Below are positions 25,331 to 34,490 of a stretch of 64,000 nucleotides of DNA, one piece after another. The notes under the pieces were generated by a model. The model made no database searches. It had not been told where the DNA came from and worked only from the letters and a program-made list of their open reading frames with translations. Both the position numbers and the translations under genes were made by a program. Numbering within the stretch: position 1 is the first letter of the stretch; each line of letters opens with the position of its first letter. Source of the stretch: Haloferula luteola (GTDB lineage: Bacteria; Verrucomicrobiota; Verrucomicrobiia; Verrucomicrobiales; Akkermansiaceae); NCBI RefSeq assembly GCF_014201715.1, contig NZ_JACHFD010000016.1, forward strand, positions 35,414-99,413, in the 5' to 3' direction.

Positions 25331-26575
25331 ATGGCTGAGGTATTTCGTTTCCGCGATTCTCGGGTTTCCTCGCTGGAGGAGGCGTTCTCAGTGCTGGAGA
25401 AATGGCGCCATATGGCTCCTCCAGGTGAGGGGGACGAAGCGGTTGAGGAATTGGAGGCCGCGCTGCGATTTCTCAAGGGAGCAGGAGGTCCAGTGTGTGC
25501 TGCCTTGCAATTGGGTCTCGCGATGACCTTGGGAAATCTTTGGCGCGAACGGGGCCAGAAAGCTCCCGCGATGACGGCCTATTTGAGAGGGTTGGAGGTG
25601 CGCTCGGAATTGGATTTGAAAACCGACGCAACCCGCAATGAGTTGGCAAATCTGCTGACCCAGCGGGCGATCCTCCTGCTTGAAGAAAAGGACGGAGGAG
25701 CCGCCTTGTTGGACCTGGACGAGGCCATTCGACTTCGCGAAACTCTGCCGCTTGAGAGCGAGCCAGTGTATCGGTGGGGACTTGCCGCCGGGTGGATCAA
25801 TCGTGGCGATGCGTTGCGCTTGGAGTCACGGGCGCGCGAGGCGGTAGCTTCGTACGATCATGGTTTGGAAGAATTGGAATCTTTGGAGCCGACGGAATGG
25901 GTCCGCTGGCGCCGGGCAGTGGCATGGAACAATCGTGGACTCGCCTGGAAAGATGCAGGCTGCTCCGACGAGGCTCACGAGTCATTTGAGCAAGCCGTCG
26001 TGGCGTTGGCGGAATGCGAGGAAGTGCGTTCCATCGTGACCCGTGAGGCGGCCCGGTTGCAACGAGGAGATGACCCGCGCAAAGTCTTGGAGGTGGTATC
26101 TCCTTGGGAACGGACGACGCCGGAGGCGGCGAAAGTTTCGCTGCAGGCACGGCATGCGATTGCGTGCGGCTTGTGCGAACGTCCGGGAGTGACGCAGGAA
26201 GGAGGCGATTGGATTGCCGAGACCACCGACTGGATCGAAGAAGGCTTAGAGGTGGCGAGGGCGTGGGAAACTGTTGGCGACCATACGATGCGTCCGGTGG
26301 CGCTGGATTTGTTCCGGGTAGGTCTGCGTGTGTATCGGGTGTGCCAGCCGCAGTTTCTGGCTGAGTTTGTCTTGGAGTCCTTGGACCCGGAGGTGTCCGA
26401 AGGGGCATGGCGGGATGATCCGGATTTTCAGGCGTCAGCGGTCGAAGCCTTGGCTTTGGCTTTGAAGGAATCGTTGGAGCGGGGAGTGACCGAGGGTCGT
26501 TCGGAGAAAGAGCTCGCGATTTCAGCATCGCTGCGGGCGGCGGACGAACGTCTGGCGGGTTTGCAGCAGTTTTAG
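25331..26575 (+). CDS. Cytoplasmic TPR-like hypothetical protein
   Basis: 414 residues starting 5 bp after the previous stop, hence in the same transcript. No signal peptide. Helical repeats with TPR features are seen at ~75-260 (AWNNRGLAWKDAGCSDEAHE, GWINRGDALRLESRAREAVA). The C-terminal third is helical without recognisable domain. Its link to iron transport is only by operon position. The stop overlaps the end of the convergent PepSY gene by 4 bp. Confidence 0.75.
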   Translation: MAEVFRFRDSRVSSLEEAFSVLEKWRHMAPPGEGDEAVEELEAALRFLKGAGGPVCAALQLGLAMTLGNLWRERGQKAPAMTAYLRGLEVRSELDLKTDATRNELANLLTQRAILLLEEKDGGAALLDLDEAIRLRETLPLESEPVYRWGLAAGWINRGDALRLESRAREAVASYDHGLEELESLEPTEWVRWRRAVAWNNRGLAWKDAGCSDEAHESFEQAVVALAECEEVRSIVTREAARLQRGDDPRKVLEVVSPWERTTPEAAKVSLQARHAIACGLCERPGVTQEGGDWIAETTDWIEEGLEVARAWETVGDHTMRPVALDLFRVGLRVYRVCQPQFLAEFVLESLDPEVSEGAWRDDPDFQASAVEALALALKESLERGVTEGRSEKELAISASLRAADERLAGLQQF

Positions 26576-27765
26576 GCGATCTTCCGTTTGCGGAAGAATC
26601 GGCGGTAGCTGAGTGCGAATCCCGTTCCGATGAGGATCAGGGTGGCGAGAGTCGAAAGGGCGGCGAGAGTTTGCCCCATCCAGCCTCCGGCCTCGCCGGT
26701 GTGGACCCAGCGAACCCAGGTTCTTAGCCTGCGCCCGGGAGTTTGACTTTGGAAATCCTGGATGGATTCGACCTCTTGCTTCTTGAGATGAATGGTGACT
26801 TCCCGGCGTAAGTCGGGTCGACCACGATGGGAATCCGAGACGAAGAAGCGTGCTTGGTGGCCAGCCGGGAAGGAGAACTGAACCTGACTCCACTCTGGGA
26901 AGTCTTCGACCGCCTTGGCCAGGGCTGAATCCAGGCCGCTGGGCAGGACTTCGGGTGGAGGAGCCGTGGCACCGCGGCCTCGACCTTGAGCAGGTCCGCG
27001 ACCTTGAGCCTGACCGGCCCCTGAACCAATGGGTCCCCGTCCTTCACCCCGGGCGGGTCCAGGAGGTCCTTTGCGCTCGGGAGCTTTTTCGCCAACGGCC
27101 TGGAACAGCAGTTGGTTGGCCCATGGGTAGGCGATGACCAGTCCGCAGGAGACGATGACGATCAGGGGCAGTGCGAACCAGATCCCAAGGGCATTGTGCC
27201 AGTTCCAATCACGAGCCCGGCCCTTCAGGCGAGGTTGCAGGGTGGTGATGGCTTTGAGCCCTTTGCGAGTCCAACGTTTTGGGATCCACAGAAAGAGCCC
27301 GCTGATCAAGATGAAGAGGAAGACCAATGCGGCGGCCGCCTGGACTGAGCGGGCGGTGTCACGGGCTGCCCCTTGCAAGGCCAGCCAGCGATGGATTTCG
27401 GTCACCGTGTGGAAAAAGGCGCGAGTACGGGTCGCGCCTTCTCCGAGAACGGCGCCGGTATAGGGATTGACGAAGACCGAGCGCTCACGGCCGAATTGGA
27501 ACACTGCAGGAGCCGTTGGCGAGGCGTTGAGGAGAAATCCGGTGGGACGGGTCTCCGGAATGGCCTCGTGGAGGCGGGCATGGAGTTCGCTCAGTGGGAG
27601 TCTCTCGCCGGTGGCTTCGACTCGGTAACCATCGGCGGCTTCGGTGATTTGGCGTTCAAACGAAAGCAGGAGTCCGGTGGTGGCCATGATGAGGATCATC
27701 AAGCCTGCGGCGAGTCCGGCACCGAGGTGCAACCAAAACAGGGTCTTGCGAAGGAGGGGCGGCAT
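26572..27765 (-). CDS. PepSY-associated transmembrane protein (PiuB-like)
   Basis: 397 residues. Four membrane segments (LHLGAGLAAGLMILIMATTG, AAALVFLFILISGLFLWIP, IWFALPLIVIVSCGLVIAYP, LAALSTLATLILIGTGFALS) flank two periplasmic PepSY-like regions, as in the iron-regulated PiuB/PepSY_TM family. FHTVTEIHRWLALQG and WVRWVHTGEAGGW carry the His residues that could bind haem or metal. A Gly/Pro/Arg low-complexity insertion sits at about 230-275. Family members act in siderophore uptake or reductive iron release. It follows the PiuC-like and receptor genes in the same direction. Confidence 0.85.
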   Translation of the reverse strand: MPPLLRKTLFWLHLGAGLAAGLMILIMATTGLLLSFERQITEAADGYRVEATGERLPLSELHARLHEAIPETRPTGFLLNASPTAPAVFQFGRERSVFVNPYTGAVLGEGATRTRAFFHTVTEIHRWLALQGAARDTARSVQAAAALVFLFILISGLFLWIPKRWTRKGLKAITTLQPRLKGRARDWNWHNALGIWFALPLIVIVSCGLVIAYPWANQLLFQAVGEKAPERKGPPGPARGEGRGPIGSGAGQAQGRGPAQGRGRGATAPPPEVLPSGLDSALAKAVEDFPEWSQVQFSFPAGHQARFFVSDSHRGRPDLRREVTIHLKKQEVESIQDFQSQTPGRRLRTWVRWVHTGEAGGWMGQTLAALSTLATLILIGTGFALSYRRFFRKRKIA

Positions 27766-27770
27766 GGCAG

Positions 27771-27809
27771 GAAAAGAAAGCGGGGTGGGCTCGCATGAAG
27801 CCCACCCCG
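27771..27809 (-). terminator. Hairpin terminator between the PiuC-like and PepSY genes
   Basis: An 11-bp perfect stem (CGGGGTGGGCT/AGCCCACCCCG) is followed on the minus strand by CTTTCTTTTC. It stands 20 bp past the PiuC-like stop and just before the PepSY start, so it can reduce or end read-through into the PepSY gene. Confidence 0.75.
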
Positions 27810-27828
27810 TGGAAACCAATCGAAGTGC

Positions 27829-28521
27829 TTAAAGTTCCGCCCACTGACGGAGAAGATTGTGATAGACTCCGGTGAGTTGGACGGCGCTTTGGTCGGCCGC
27901 CGATTGCCCGCCGAGTTCTCCTCGGATCCGCTGGATGGCGAGATCGAGATCGAACAGCAACGTGCGTTGTTCATCGGAGCGGATCATGCTCTGGATCCAA
28001 AAGAAGGAGCTGACCCGGGCACCACGGGTGACGGGAGTCACATGGTGGAGGCTGGTCGAGGGGTAGAGCACCATATGGCCCGCCGGGAGCTTCACTTTCT
28101 GCACCCCGTAGGTGTCCTCCACACAAAGTTCACCTCCGTCATATTCTTCGGGTTCAGCAAAGAACAAGGTGGCCGAGACATCGGTGCGAATCGAATGACC
28201 CTGACCGTGAATTTGCCGAATGGCGTTGTCGACGTGGGTGCCGAATGATTGGCCTCCCGCATAGCGGTTGAACATCGGCGGCATCACGGTTTTCGGCAAA
28301 GCCGCGGAGAGGAACAAGGGATTCTGGCCCAGCGCCTCGAGGATCATCCCGCCGACCTTGCGAGCGGCGGGAGATTCCTGGGGCAGCTGTTGGTTGTCCT
28401 TGGCCTGTGCCGCCTGGCTTCCGGCGGTGAGTTTGCCGTCGACCCATTCCGCCGAGTCGAGGAGGGCACGAGCCTCCCGGACTTGGTCGGGGGTGAGGAC
28501 GTCAGGGATGCGAAGCAGCAT
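27829..28521 (-). CDS. piuC: PKHD-type Fe(II)/2-oxoglutarate hydroxylase (PiuC/YbiX-like)
   Basis: 230 residues, close to the 226 of the family. The iron ligands are visible in [10 protein letters not shown] (His, Asp) and [16 protein letters not shown] (His and the 2-oxoglutarate Arg). The terminal KxL-like helical tail and [12 protein letters not shown] segment are also family-typical. PiuC/YbiX genes commonly sit beside siderophore TonB receptors; their substrate is not known. It begins 6 bp after the receptor stop, so surely co-transcribed. Confidence 0.92.
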   Translation of the reverse strand: MLLRIPDVLTPDQVREARALLDSAEWVDGKLTAGSQAAQAKDNQQLPQESPAARKVGGMILEALGQNPLFLSAALPKTVMPPMFNRYAGGQSFGTHVDNAIRQIHGQGHSIRTDVSATLFFAEPEEYDGGELCVEDTYGVQKVKLPAGHMVLYPSTSLHHVTPVTRGARVSSFFWIQSMIRSDEQRTLLFDLDLAIQRIRGELGGQSAADQSAVQLTGVYHNLLRQWAEL

Positions 28522-28527
28522 GGCCGG

Positions 28528-30762
28528 TTAGAACGAGAATCGAGTGCTCAACATGGCGGTTCTCCCACTTCCCGGAATGGCGTGGCCACCGCCGACGCGG
28601 TCGATGTAGTCCTTGTCGAATAGGTTGTTGACGTTGAGCTGGACGGAAACGTTTTCCGTGGCCTGCCAGCCAAACATGGCGTCAAAAAGCCAGTAAGAGG
28701 GAGCGGAGCGGGTGTTGGTATTGTTGCTGTAGCGACTGTCGACGTAGTAGGTGCCGATGCCGGCTTGGAATTTTTCGGCAAAGGTGAAGACGTTCCAGAG
28801 GCTGAACGATTGCTCGGGGGTGTTGCTCAGTTCATTGCCGATTTCAGCCAGGTTGCCGGAGGAGCGCACTTCGCTGTCGAGGAACACATATCCGCCGGTG
28901 AGACGCCACCAGTCGGTGACTTCTCCGCTGACGCCCAGCTCAAGGCCTTGCACGCGTTGGTCGCCAGTCAGGACGGTATTGCCCGTCACGGGATCGGTGG
29001 TGCGGGCGTTGGTTTTGTCGGTGCGGAAGAATGCCGCAGTGGCCATCAGGCGATCGTCAAAGAAGGTCCACTTGGTTCCCAGTTCGAGGGTTTCGCTTTC
29101 CTCAGGATCTGTCGTGTAGGAGGTGATGCCAGCGGCATTGTTGCGAACGCCGGAGGAAGGGCTGCTGGAGGAAGGATCGAAGGACGTTCCGTAGCCGAAG
29201 TAAACGTTGCCGTTTTGGGTCGGCTTCCAGGTAAGGGCGCCGCGGTAGCTGAGGCCGGTGCTGGTCTTGGTGAGGGTGGGAACCGTCGCGCTGGTGAACT
29301 CGGATTCGAGGTGGTCGTAGCGCAATCCGGCGTCAATTTGCCAGCAATCTCCGAGTTCTACCGAGTCCGTGAGGTAAACGGCGTAAGTGGTCGACTGTGC
29401 CGAAGTGAAGGTGCCATCGCGAACGATGATCGGGAAGTAGGGGTCGAACGGATTCGGATAGAACAGGTCGGTATTGGGAGTGCCAGTGCCGAGGTCGGTG
29501 CGGCTGTAGTTCTTCGATCGCTCGAGGGCGACTTCAAAGCCTGCCACTGCCTGATGTCGGGCCCAGCCGGTCTCGAAGTCGAAATTGAGGTCGGTTTGAT
29601 TGGCAAAAACGGTATCTTCCTGATCGCGGGACTTCCAGTCGCTACGGCGGATGACCGTGCCGTACTGGTTGCCGGGAGTGCCGGGAAGGACGTCCACAAA
29701 GCGCGGAGCGGTCACACTGAGGTCGGTGGAAGTCACTCCATAGCGGGTCAGGTTGCGCAGGCGCAATTGATCGGAGAAGTCGTGTTCAAGCTCGGCGCTG
29801 AACAGGTGCGTTTCGTTCTTGAGGTAATCGCGCGAGACCAGACCGTAGAAATTGTCGTAATCGACCGGAGCGGGTCGATCAGTCGCCCAGGGAATGGCGA
29901 CATTGGGAGAGGCGACCCAAGGGATGCCGTAGTCGGGAATGCCGTCCGACGAGAGGTAGAAGTAGCTGGCGGTGAAACGCGTGGGAGTGCCAAGGCCAAA
30001 GGTGATCGAGGGAGCGACTCCCCAGCGTTCTTCGGTGACCTGGTCGCGACCGGGAGTGTCCGCGTTGTGATACATCAGGTTCAGGCGCACGGCGGCGCCG
30101 TTGAGTCCGTCGATGGGCTGATTGAGATCGGCGGTGCCGCGGAAGTAGTTGTCCGTTCCCACTCCGAGCATGAGATCGTAGGCCTTCTCCGCGAACGGCT
30201 TCTTGCTCACGAGATTGACCGAGCCGCCGGTGGAACCCCGTCCGGAGTTGGTGGATGCCGGGCCTTTTGCGACCTCGACTTGCTCAAGATTGAAGGGATC
30301 GCGGGTGTAACCACCGAAGTCGCGCACTCCGTCGACGAACAAGTCGCTCTGGGCGCTGAAGCCGCGGATCGAAAGGTTATCGCCTGGAGGGGTGCCACCT
30401 TCTCCAGCTTGGATGCTGATTCCTGGGGTGTTGCGCAGCACATCCCGCAGCGAGGTGGCATTCTGTTCGCGGATGACCTCTTTCGGGATCACCGAAAGGG
30501 TCTGGGGGATGTCCTCGACGGGCTTTTGGAACTTCGGGGAGGCGAGACGCTCCGGCTTATAGAGTGTGGTGTTTTCTGCTTCGACGACCAATTGGTCGAG
30601 CTCCTTGGGTTTCTCATCGGTGGCCGGTGCCGACGGGGCTTCTGCGGCTAGAGCCGGGGCGGCAAGTGTTCCGAGGGAAACCAGTGTGCCGGTGAAGGCG
30701 AGCGATTCGCGTTGAAAACGAGGCTGACGGAGACTCTCCGAAGAGGGCGAAGTTGCGTTCAT
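28528..30762 (-). CDS. TonB-dependent siderophore receptor (catecholate type, Fiu-like)
   Basis: 744 residues from MNATSPSSESLRQPRFQ at 30762. A long signal sequence is followed by a TonB-box-like segment (LDQLVVEAEN). The plug domain has EDIPQTLSVIPKEVIREQNA, NTPGISIQ and FVDGVRDFGGYTRDPFNLEQ. The 22-strand barrel ends in the expected terminal Phe (MLSTRFSF). These features match siderophore receptors of the Fiu/FepA side of the family, as does the PiuC neighbour. It would import a ferric siderophore across the outer membrane using the TonB system encoded at 20-23.8 kb. A palindromic Fur-like operator lies 4 bp before the start. Confidence 0.93.
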   Translation of the reverse strand: MNATSPSSESLRQPRFQRESLAFTGTLVSLGTLAAPALAAEAPSAPATDEKPKELDQLVVEAENTTLYKPERLASPKFQKPVEDIPQTLSVIPKEVIREQNATSLRDVLRNTPGISIQAGEGGTPPGDNLSIRGFSAQSDLFVDGVRDFGGYTRDPFNLEQVEVAKGPASTNSGRGSTGGSVNLVSKKPFAEKAYDLMLGVGTDNYFRGTADLNQPIDGLNGAAVRLNLMYHNADTPGRDQVTEERWGVAPSITFGLGTPTRFTASYFYLSSDGIPDYGIPWVASPNVAIPWATDRPAPVDYDNFYGLVSRDYLKNETHLFSAELEHDFSDQLRLRNLTRYGVTSTDLSVTAPRFVDVLPGTPGNQYGTVIRRSDWKSRDQEDTVFANQTDLNFDFETGWARHQAVAGFEVALERSKNYSRTDLGTGTPNTDLFYPNPFDPYFPIIVRDGTFTSAQSTTYAVYLTDSVELGDCWQIDAGLRYDHLESEFTSATVPTLTKTSTGLSYRGALTWKPTQNGNVYFGYGTSFDPSSSSPSSGVRNNAAGITSYTTDPEESETLELGTKWTFFDDRLMATAAFFRTDKTNARTTDPVTGNTVLTGDQRVQGLELGVSGEVTDWWRLTGGYVFLDSEVRSSGNLAEIGNELSNTPEQSFSLWNVFTFAEKFQAGIGTYYVDSRYSNNTNTRSAPSYWLFDAMFGWQATENVSVQLNVNNLFDKDYIDRVGGGHAIPGSGRTAMLSTRFSF

Positions 30763-30765
30763 CTG

Positions 30766-30782
30766 TTGCGACTGAGTCGCAA
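30766..30782. promoter_or_regulatory. Perfect 17-bp palindrome, candidate Fur box of the receptor operon
   Basis: TTGCGACTGAGTCGCAA is a perfect 8-1-8 palindrome ending 4 bp upstream of the receptor ATG. Its core TGCGACTGAGTCGCA matches the 7-1-7 Fur consensus TGAGAATnATTCTCA at 10 of 14 positions. It shares 12 of 17 positions with the site at 19880. A repressor here would block transcription start or elongation. Confidence 0.6.
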
Positions 30783-30867
30783 TAGCCCGGTTGGCGTCAA
30801 TCCTGAAAATGAGGGAGGTGGGGATTTTCCCGGCGAGATCTTGAGAATCAGGGAGCAAGGCGTGGTG

Positions 30868-30903
30868 ACAAAAATGCAAACGCCGACCCGGGAGGGGTCG
30901 GCG
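30868..30903 (-). terminator. trpC terminator
   Basis: A 9-bp perfect stem (CGCCGACCC/GGGTCGGCG, 5-nt loop) lies at 30881-30903, downstream of trpC on the minus strand, followed by TTTGCATTTTTG in that direction. Confidence 0.78.
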
Positions 30904-30940
30904 TGGAGAGGGGGACCAAGCTTGAAAGCAGTTCCGATCT

Positions 30941-31738
30941 CTAGGAAGGATCTTGGGCGGTCAGAGCCAGATAGTCTCGGATGGCCACGGCGGGGTCATC
31001 GGCACGCATGAGCGACTCGCCAATCAGCACGGCATTGGAGCCGGCATTGAGAACACGTTGGGCATCGGCGACGGACTTGAGCCCGGATTCGGAGACCAGA
31101 AGCACCTCATCCGAGACTTCATCTGCGAGAGCTTCGGTGACGGCCAGATCGGTCGTGAAGGTTTTGAGATTGCGATTGTTGATGCCGATGAGGTCGGCAC
31201 CGAGGTCGATGGCTCGCTCCATCTCCGGGAGGTTGTGGACCTCGACGAGGACATCGAGTTGGAAGTCTTTGGCCTCGTGGAAAAGGCGCTTGAGGAGGTC
31301 ATCGTCAAGCGCTGCGACGATCAAGAGGATGGCGTCGGCGCCAGCGACCACGGCTTCGTGGATTTGGATGGGATGGACGGTGAAATCTTTGCGCAGCAAG
31401 GGTGCGGTGGAGAACTCGGAGATTCGCGTGAGGTAGCTGAGGGATCCCTGGAAGTATTTCTCGTCGGTGAGGATGGAGAGGCACGAGGCCCCCCCGTCGA
31501 GGTACATGCGAGCTTGCCGGATCGGGTCGAAGTTGGGATCGATGACGCCAGCGGAGGGAGATGCCTTTTTCACCTCAGCGATGACGCCGAGCTGGTCGGC
31601 ACCGCGATCGAGAGCGGCACGGAAGCCTCGGAATTCGTTGCGTTGCAGGGCCGCAGCACGGAGGTGGCTGGCACGAGGAAGCAGCGCTTCGACTTCCTGG
31701 TGTTTGGTGGCGATGATCTCGGCGAGTTTGTCGGACAC
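30941..31738 (-). CDS. trpC: Indole-3-glycerol phosphate synthase
   Basis: 265 residues from a GTG start (VSDKLAEIIATKHQEV), which matches the usual N-terminus; an upstream ATG at 31828 would add a Ser/Pro-rich tail and is less likely. The TIM barrel keeps the catalytic set: VIAEVKKASPSAG, LSILTDEKYFQGS, LLRKDFTVHPIQIHEAVVAG, LVEVHN, IGINNRNLKTF and LVSESGL. It closes the indole ring in tryptophan synthesis. No other trp gene is close; trp genes are often scattered in this phylum. It is divergent from the next gene with a 99-bp gap. Confidence 0.94.
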   Translation of the reverse strand: MSDKLAEIIATKHQEVEALLPRASHLRAAALQRNEFRGFRAALDRGADQLGVIAEVKKASPSAGVIDPNFDPIRQARMYLDGGASCLSILTDEKYFQGSLSYLTRISEFSTAPLLRKDFTVHPIQIHEAVVAGADAILLIVAALDDDLLKRLFHEAKDFQLDVLVEVHNLPEMERAIDLGADLIGINNRNLKTFTTDLAVTEALADEVSDEVLLVSESGLKSVADAQRVLNAGSNAVLIGESLMRADDPAVAIRDYLALTAQDPS

Positions 31739-31837
31739 GGGGAGAAGGTCGGAGTTTCGGCTTCCAAGTTTCAAGTGAGAAGATGGCGGAGATGGGGATG
31801 GAGAGACAAATCGGCGGGAAGTTGGCATTTCCCGAAA

Positions 31838-33094
31838 GTGAAGAAACGATTTGGGTATGGGGCGGGATTTCTCTTTCTCCTCGGGCTTGTGGCTTGGTGG
31901 GGTTATCATGGCGAGCGTCGAAAGATGGTCGCTGCGGGTTCTCGGGAGTCGGGATGGCGACCGTGGGTGACCCGGATGCGGACCTCCGCCGACCAGCGAA
32001 GCGTTTTGGATGATTTGGAAGCGTGGCGCCAACAGATCGGTCAGCGGGAGTTGTCGGAGCGGGAGCGGGAGGGTCTCTGGAAACGAATTCGAGCTTTCTC
32101 TTTGGAGCAAGTTGAGGCGGCTTTGTCTTCCTTGCCGAAAGGCACGCCATGGGAAGTGAATGGGGTGCTGGCGGCGATGCTGAGCTATCGATGGGCGCAG
32201 ATGGACCCGATGGGGGCTGCTGAAGACGCGGAAAAGGCGCTCGTGGCGGAATTCGGAACCGTCTCTGCGGAAGCTCCAACGGTGGGGGCTGCGAGGTCAG
32301 AGATGGGGATGAGAATGATGGCCGTTCTGTCCGCCTGGGCGGAAGTTGATGGAGAGGCGATGGTTCGCTGGGCGAGGGCGAGCCAAGCTCCGGGTGTCGA
32401 TTTTTGTGCGTCGGAGATGGTCTCGGAGAAATGGCTCGTGGAGGACCCCCGGAATGGGTTGGCGCGGGTGCGGGAGGCGTTCGGAGAAATGTCCTGGAGG
32501 AGTTTGTCGAAAGTGATCGAGAATTGCGGAGGGGAAGCGGAGTATCGGCAAGCGATCCTGAAGGCATTGGCCATGGACGGTTCGACCCAAGGATGGAATG
32601 AGTATGGGCGCGGACTGACGGCCCATTTGGACCCGGTCTCTCCTGATCTGGCCATGCAGATGGCAGATGAGATGACCTCGGCGGGGGCCCCCAGCGAGGT
32701 GGTTCAAGCTTTTGAAGGCGGTTGGAGGGAAGAGTATCTTCTGAGGTTTGGGAGTGACACTGAGGACGTGGCCGCGCTCTGGGCCAGCCTTTCACCAGAG
32801 CAATGGCAGAGTGAATTAAAACGCCTTCTTTTTGCGCAAGGCGCGGTAAGCGACCCTCGATTCGAGGAAGCTCTCGAGTGGGCGGAAAGCCGTGGAGAAG
32901 TCGCATGGGTGGCATCGACGACTCAAGATTACACGACTTGGTTTCTCCATCACGGAGGATGGGCGTCGCCGGAGCACCCCAGCGTCAAAAACATCCAGGA
33001 GCAATTCAAGAGCTGGGAGAGAATGGACCCGGAGTCGGCTCAACGTTGGCGATCGGGACTTCCCGTCGAGATGCGCGAGGTGCTGCAACCCTGA
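31838..33094 (+). CDS. Membrane-anchored alpha-helical repeat protein, paralogue-like pair member 1
   Basis: 418 residues from a GTG (VKKRFGYGAGFLFLLGLVAWW); the much longer open frame upstream runs antisense over trpC and is rejected. One N-terminal membrane helix is followed by an all-helical body rich in Trp with motifs of the kind W..(D/E)P..(A/G)..., for example EKWLVEDPRNGLARVREAFG. This looks like an alpha-solenoid. The next gene has the same plan. No function is recognised; most of the chain would be periplasmic. Confidence 0.72.
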   Translation: MKKRFGYGAGFLFLLGLVAWWGYHGERRKMVAAGSRESGWRPWVTRMRTSADQRSVLDDLEAWRQQIGQRELSEREREGLWKRIRAFSLEQVEAALSSLPKGTPWEVNGVLAAMLSYRWAQMDPMGAAEDAEKALVAEFGTVSAEAPTVGAARSEMGMRMMAVLSAWAEVDGEAMVRWARASQAPGVDFCASEMVSEKWLVEDPRNGLARVREAFGEMSWRSLSKVIENCGGEAEYRQAILKALAMDGSTQGWNEYGRGLTAHLDPVSPDLAMQMADEMTSAGAPSEVVQAFEGGWREEYLLRFGSDTEDVAALWASLSPEQWQSELKRLLFAQGAVSDPRFEEALEWAESRGEVAWVASTTQDYTTWFLHHGGWASPEHPSVKNIQEQFKSWERMDPESAQRWRSGLPVEMREVLQP

Positions 33095-33107
33095 AACGAT
33101 TCGGATC

Positions 33108-34379
33108 ATGAACATGCAAAAGAAGGTCGTACGTTTTCTTGTGATCGGGGGATTCCTTGGGTTGGCCTGGGTCGCCCACGAGCTTGGCAGACGCAGTGCG
33201 CGAGCAGGATGGTTCCTGTCGTCCGAATTGCCTGCCTCGGCAGCAGCTTCCGAGTTTCTTCCTTCTCGGATGATGAAGGTCGACTCGAAGGGACGACCGC
33301 CGCTGGCCGAGCGGGTGAGGCGATGGCGAATCGAATGGGCGAAGGGGGGATGGGTGGACGTTTCTTTTGAGCGCTGGGAGGGGCTGAGGGATTCTTGGAA
33401 CGAACTCACCAACGAGGAGCTGGCGGAGGCCTATTCATGGCTAAAAGACGAGAGGGGGCTGGCCGCTCGACGGCTTCGCCAGCAGCTTTTGAATCTTTGG
33501 CTCGAGCGGGATCCGGAGGCGGCTTGTCGCGCAGCACGAGACGGCTCGGGCCGAGCATTGGAGATCGCCGTGAGGGAATGGGCCAAGAATGATCCCGAGA
33601 GCTGTCTGGCGTGGCTCGGGGAGTCGGACGTCCTGATGGATCCGGGCGGTTTGCGGGAGAGGCTGCGAGTCGCTGCGGTGGAACCTTTGCTGCTGCGAGA
33701 CGAAGGCCGTGCGTTGGAAGAGTTCTTGAAGATTCCGGAAAACGGGGGGCAAGCGTGGGCCATCTCGCGGGACCAAGTTTTGGCCGCCTGGGCGCCTTCC
33801 TGTTACGCCGATCCGGCGTTGAGGGATCGATTGGTGGAGTTTGCCTGGTCGACCGGCAATGCGCGGGACGGAGCCGTCTTGAATGCGGAACTGCTCACGG
33901 GCTGGCCTGAAGAGGATGCGATGGGATTGCTGACCCACCTCGTCGAACTCAAAGATCATTTGGAGGCGCCAACAGGCATCGCGGGGGACTCCTCCGAAGT
34001 GGATGCCGTGGTGGTGGCTGCGGCGATTCATCGTGAATACGATGGTCCGGCATTGCAGTGGTGGATGGAGCGAAACTCGCAGTTGGACCAGGTCCCTTCT
34101 GATTTGGTCGGTAGTTGGGTCCGACAGTATCGCAAGGAGTCAGAGGAAACGCTTCAGTGGCTGGAGGATCAACCGGCATCGCCGCAGCGAGATGCCCTGC
34201 GGGCGGCCTTGATACCTGTCATGGCGGGTCAAGATCCGGCTTCTGCGAGCCGCCAGGTGCTGGCGATTTCCGATCCTACATGGCGTCAGAAGGCTGCCGA
34301 GCGGCTGGAATGGGGATGGTCGCAGTCGGATCCTCAGGCAGCCGCGGCTTGGTGGGAGAGGCAGGACTTTGACCGCTAA
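33108..34379 (+). CDS. Membrane-anchored alpha-helical repeat protein, pair member 2
   Basis: 423 residues starting 13 bp after the previous stop. The N-terminal helix VVRFLVIGGFLGLAWVAHEL is followed by a Trp-rich helical body with repeats such as LWLERDPEAACRAARDG, EWAKNDPESCLAWLGES and WSQSDPQAAAAWWERQD (a W..xDP.A... pattern about every 35 residues). Same architecture as the previous gene, so probably an old duplication. Function unknown. Confidence 0.75.
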   Translation: MNMQKKVVRFLVIGGFLGLAWVAHELGRRSARAGWFLSSELPASAAASEFLPSRMMKVDSKGRPPLAERVRRWRIEWAKGGWVDVSFERWEGLRDSWNELTNEELAEAYSWLKDERGLAARRLRQQLLNLWLERDPEAACRAARDGSGRALEIAVREWAKNDPESCLAWLGESDVLMDPGGLRERLRVAAVEPLLLRDEGRALEEFLKIPENGGQAWAISRDQVLAAWAPSCYADPALRDRLVEFAWSTGNARDGAVLNAELLTGWPEEDAMGLLTHLVELKDHLEAPTGIAGDSSEVDAVVVAAAIHREYDGPALQWWMERNSQLDQVPSDLVGSWVRQYRKESEETLQWLEDQPASPQRDALRAALIPVMAGQDPASASRQVLAISDPTWRQKAAERLEWGWSQSDPQAAAAWWERQDFDR

Positions 34380-34419
34380 GAAGGGGTGGAGAAAGTCGCA
34401 AGAAAGTTCCAGTTTTCTC

Positions 34420-34447
34420 TTGCGCCTGATCGGCGCCCATGTAGAAA
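34420..34447 (+). promoter_or_regulatory. Possible sigma-70 promoter of tRNA-Gly
   Basis: TTGCGC, a 16-bp spacer and TAGAAA give a weak -35/-10 pair ending about 44 bp before the tRNA. Each hexamer matches the consensus at four of six positions. Confidence 0.3.
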
Positions 34448-34490
34448 CCGCGCACGCCTTCGCGGCGATGCCCACCGGGCCGCGAGACAA

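Noticed and set aside
28765..30651. 628-codon open frame on the + strand
   Set aside because: Antisense to the TonB receptor gene, which has plug and barrel motifs throughout. No signal peptide or domain in the antisense product.
31575..32915. 446-codon leftward Pro/Ser/Arg-rich frame
   Set aside because: Shadow of the rightward membrane-anchored helical gene and trpC upstream part; no sensible start, signal or domain.
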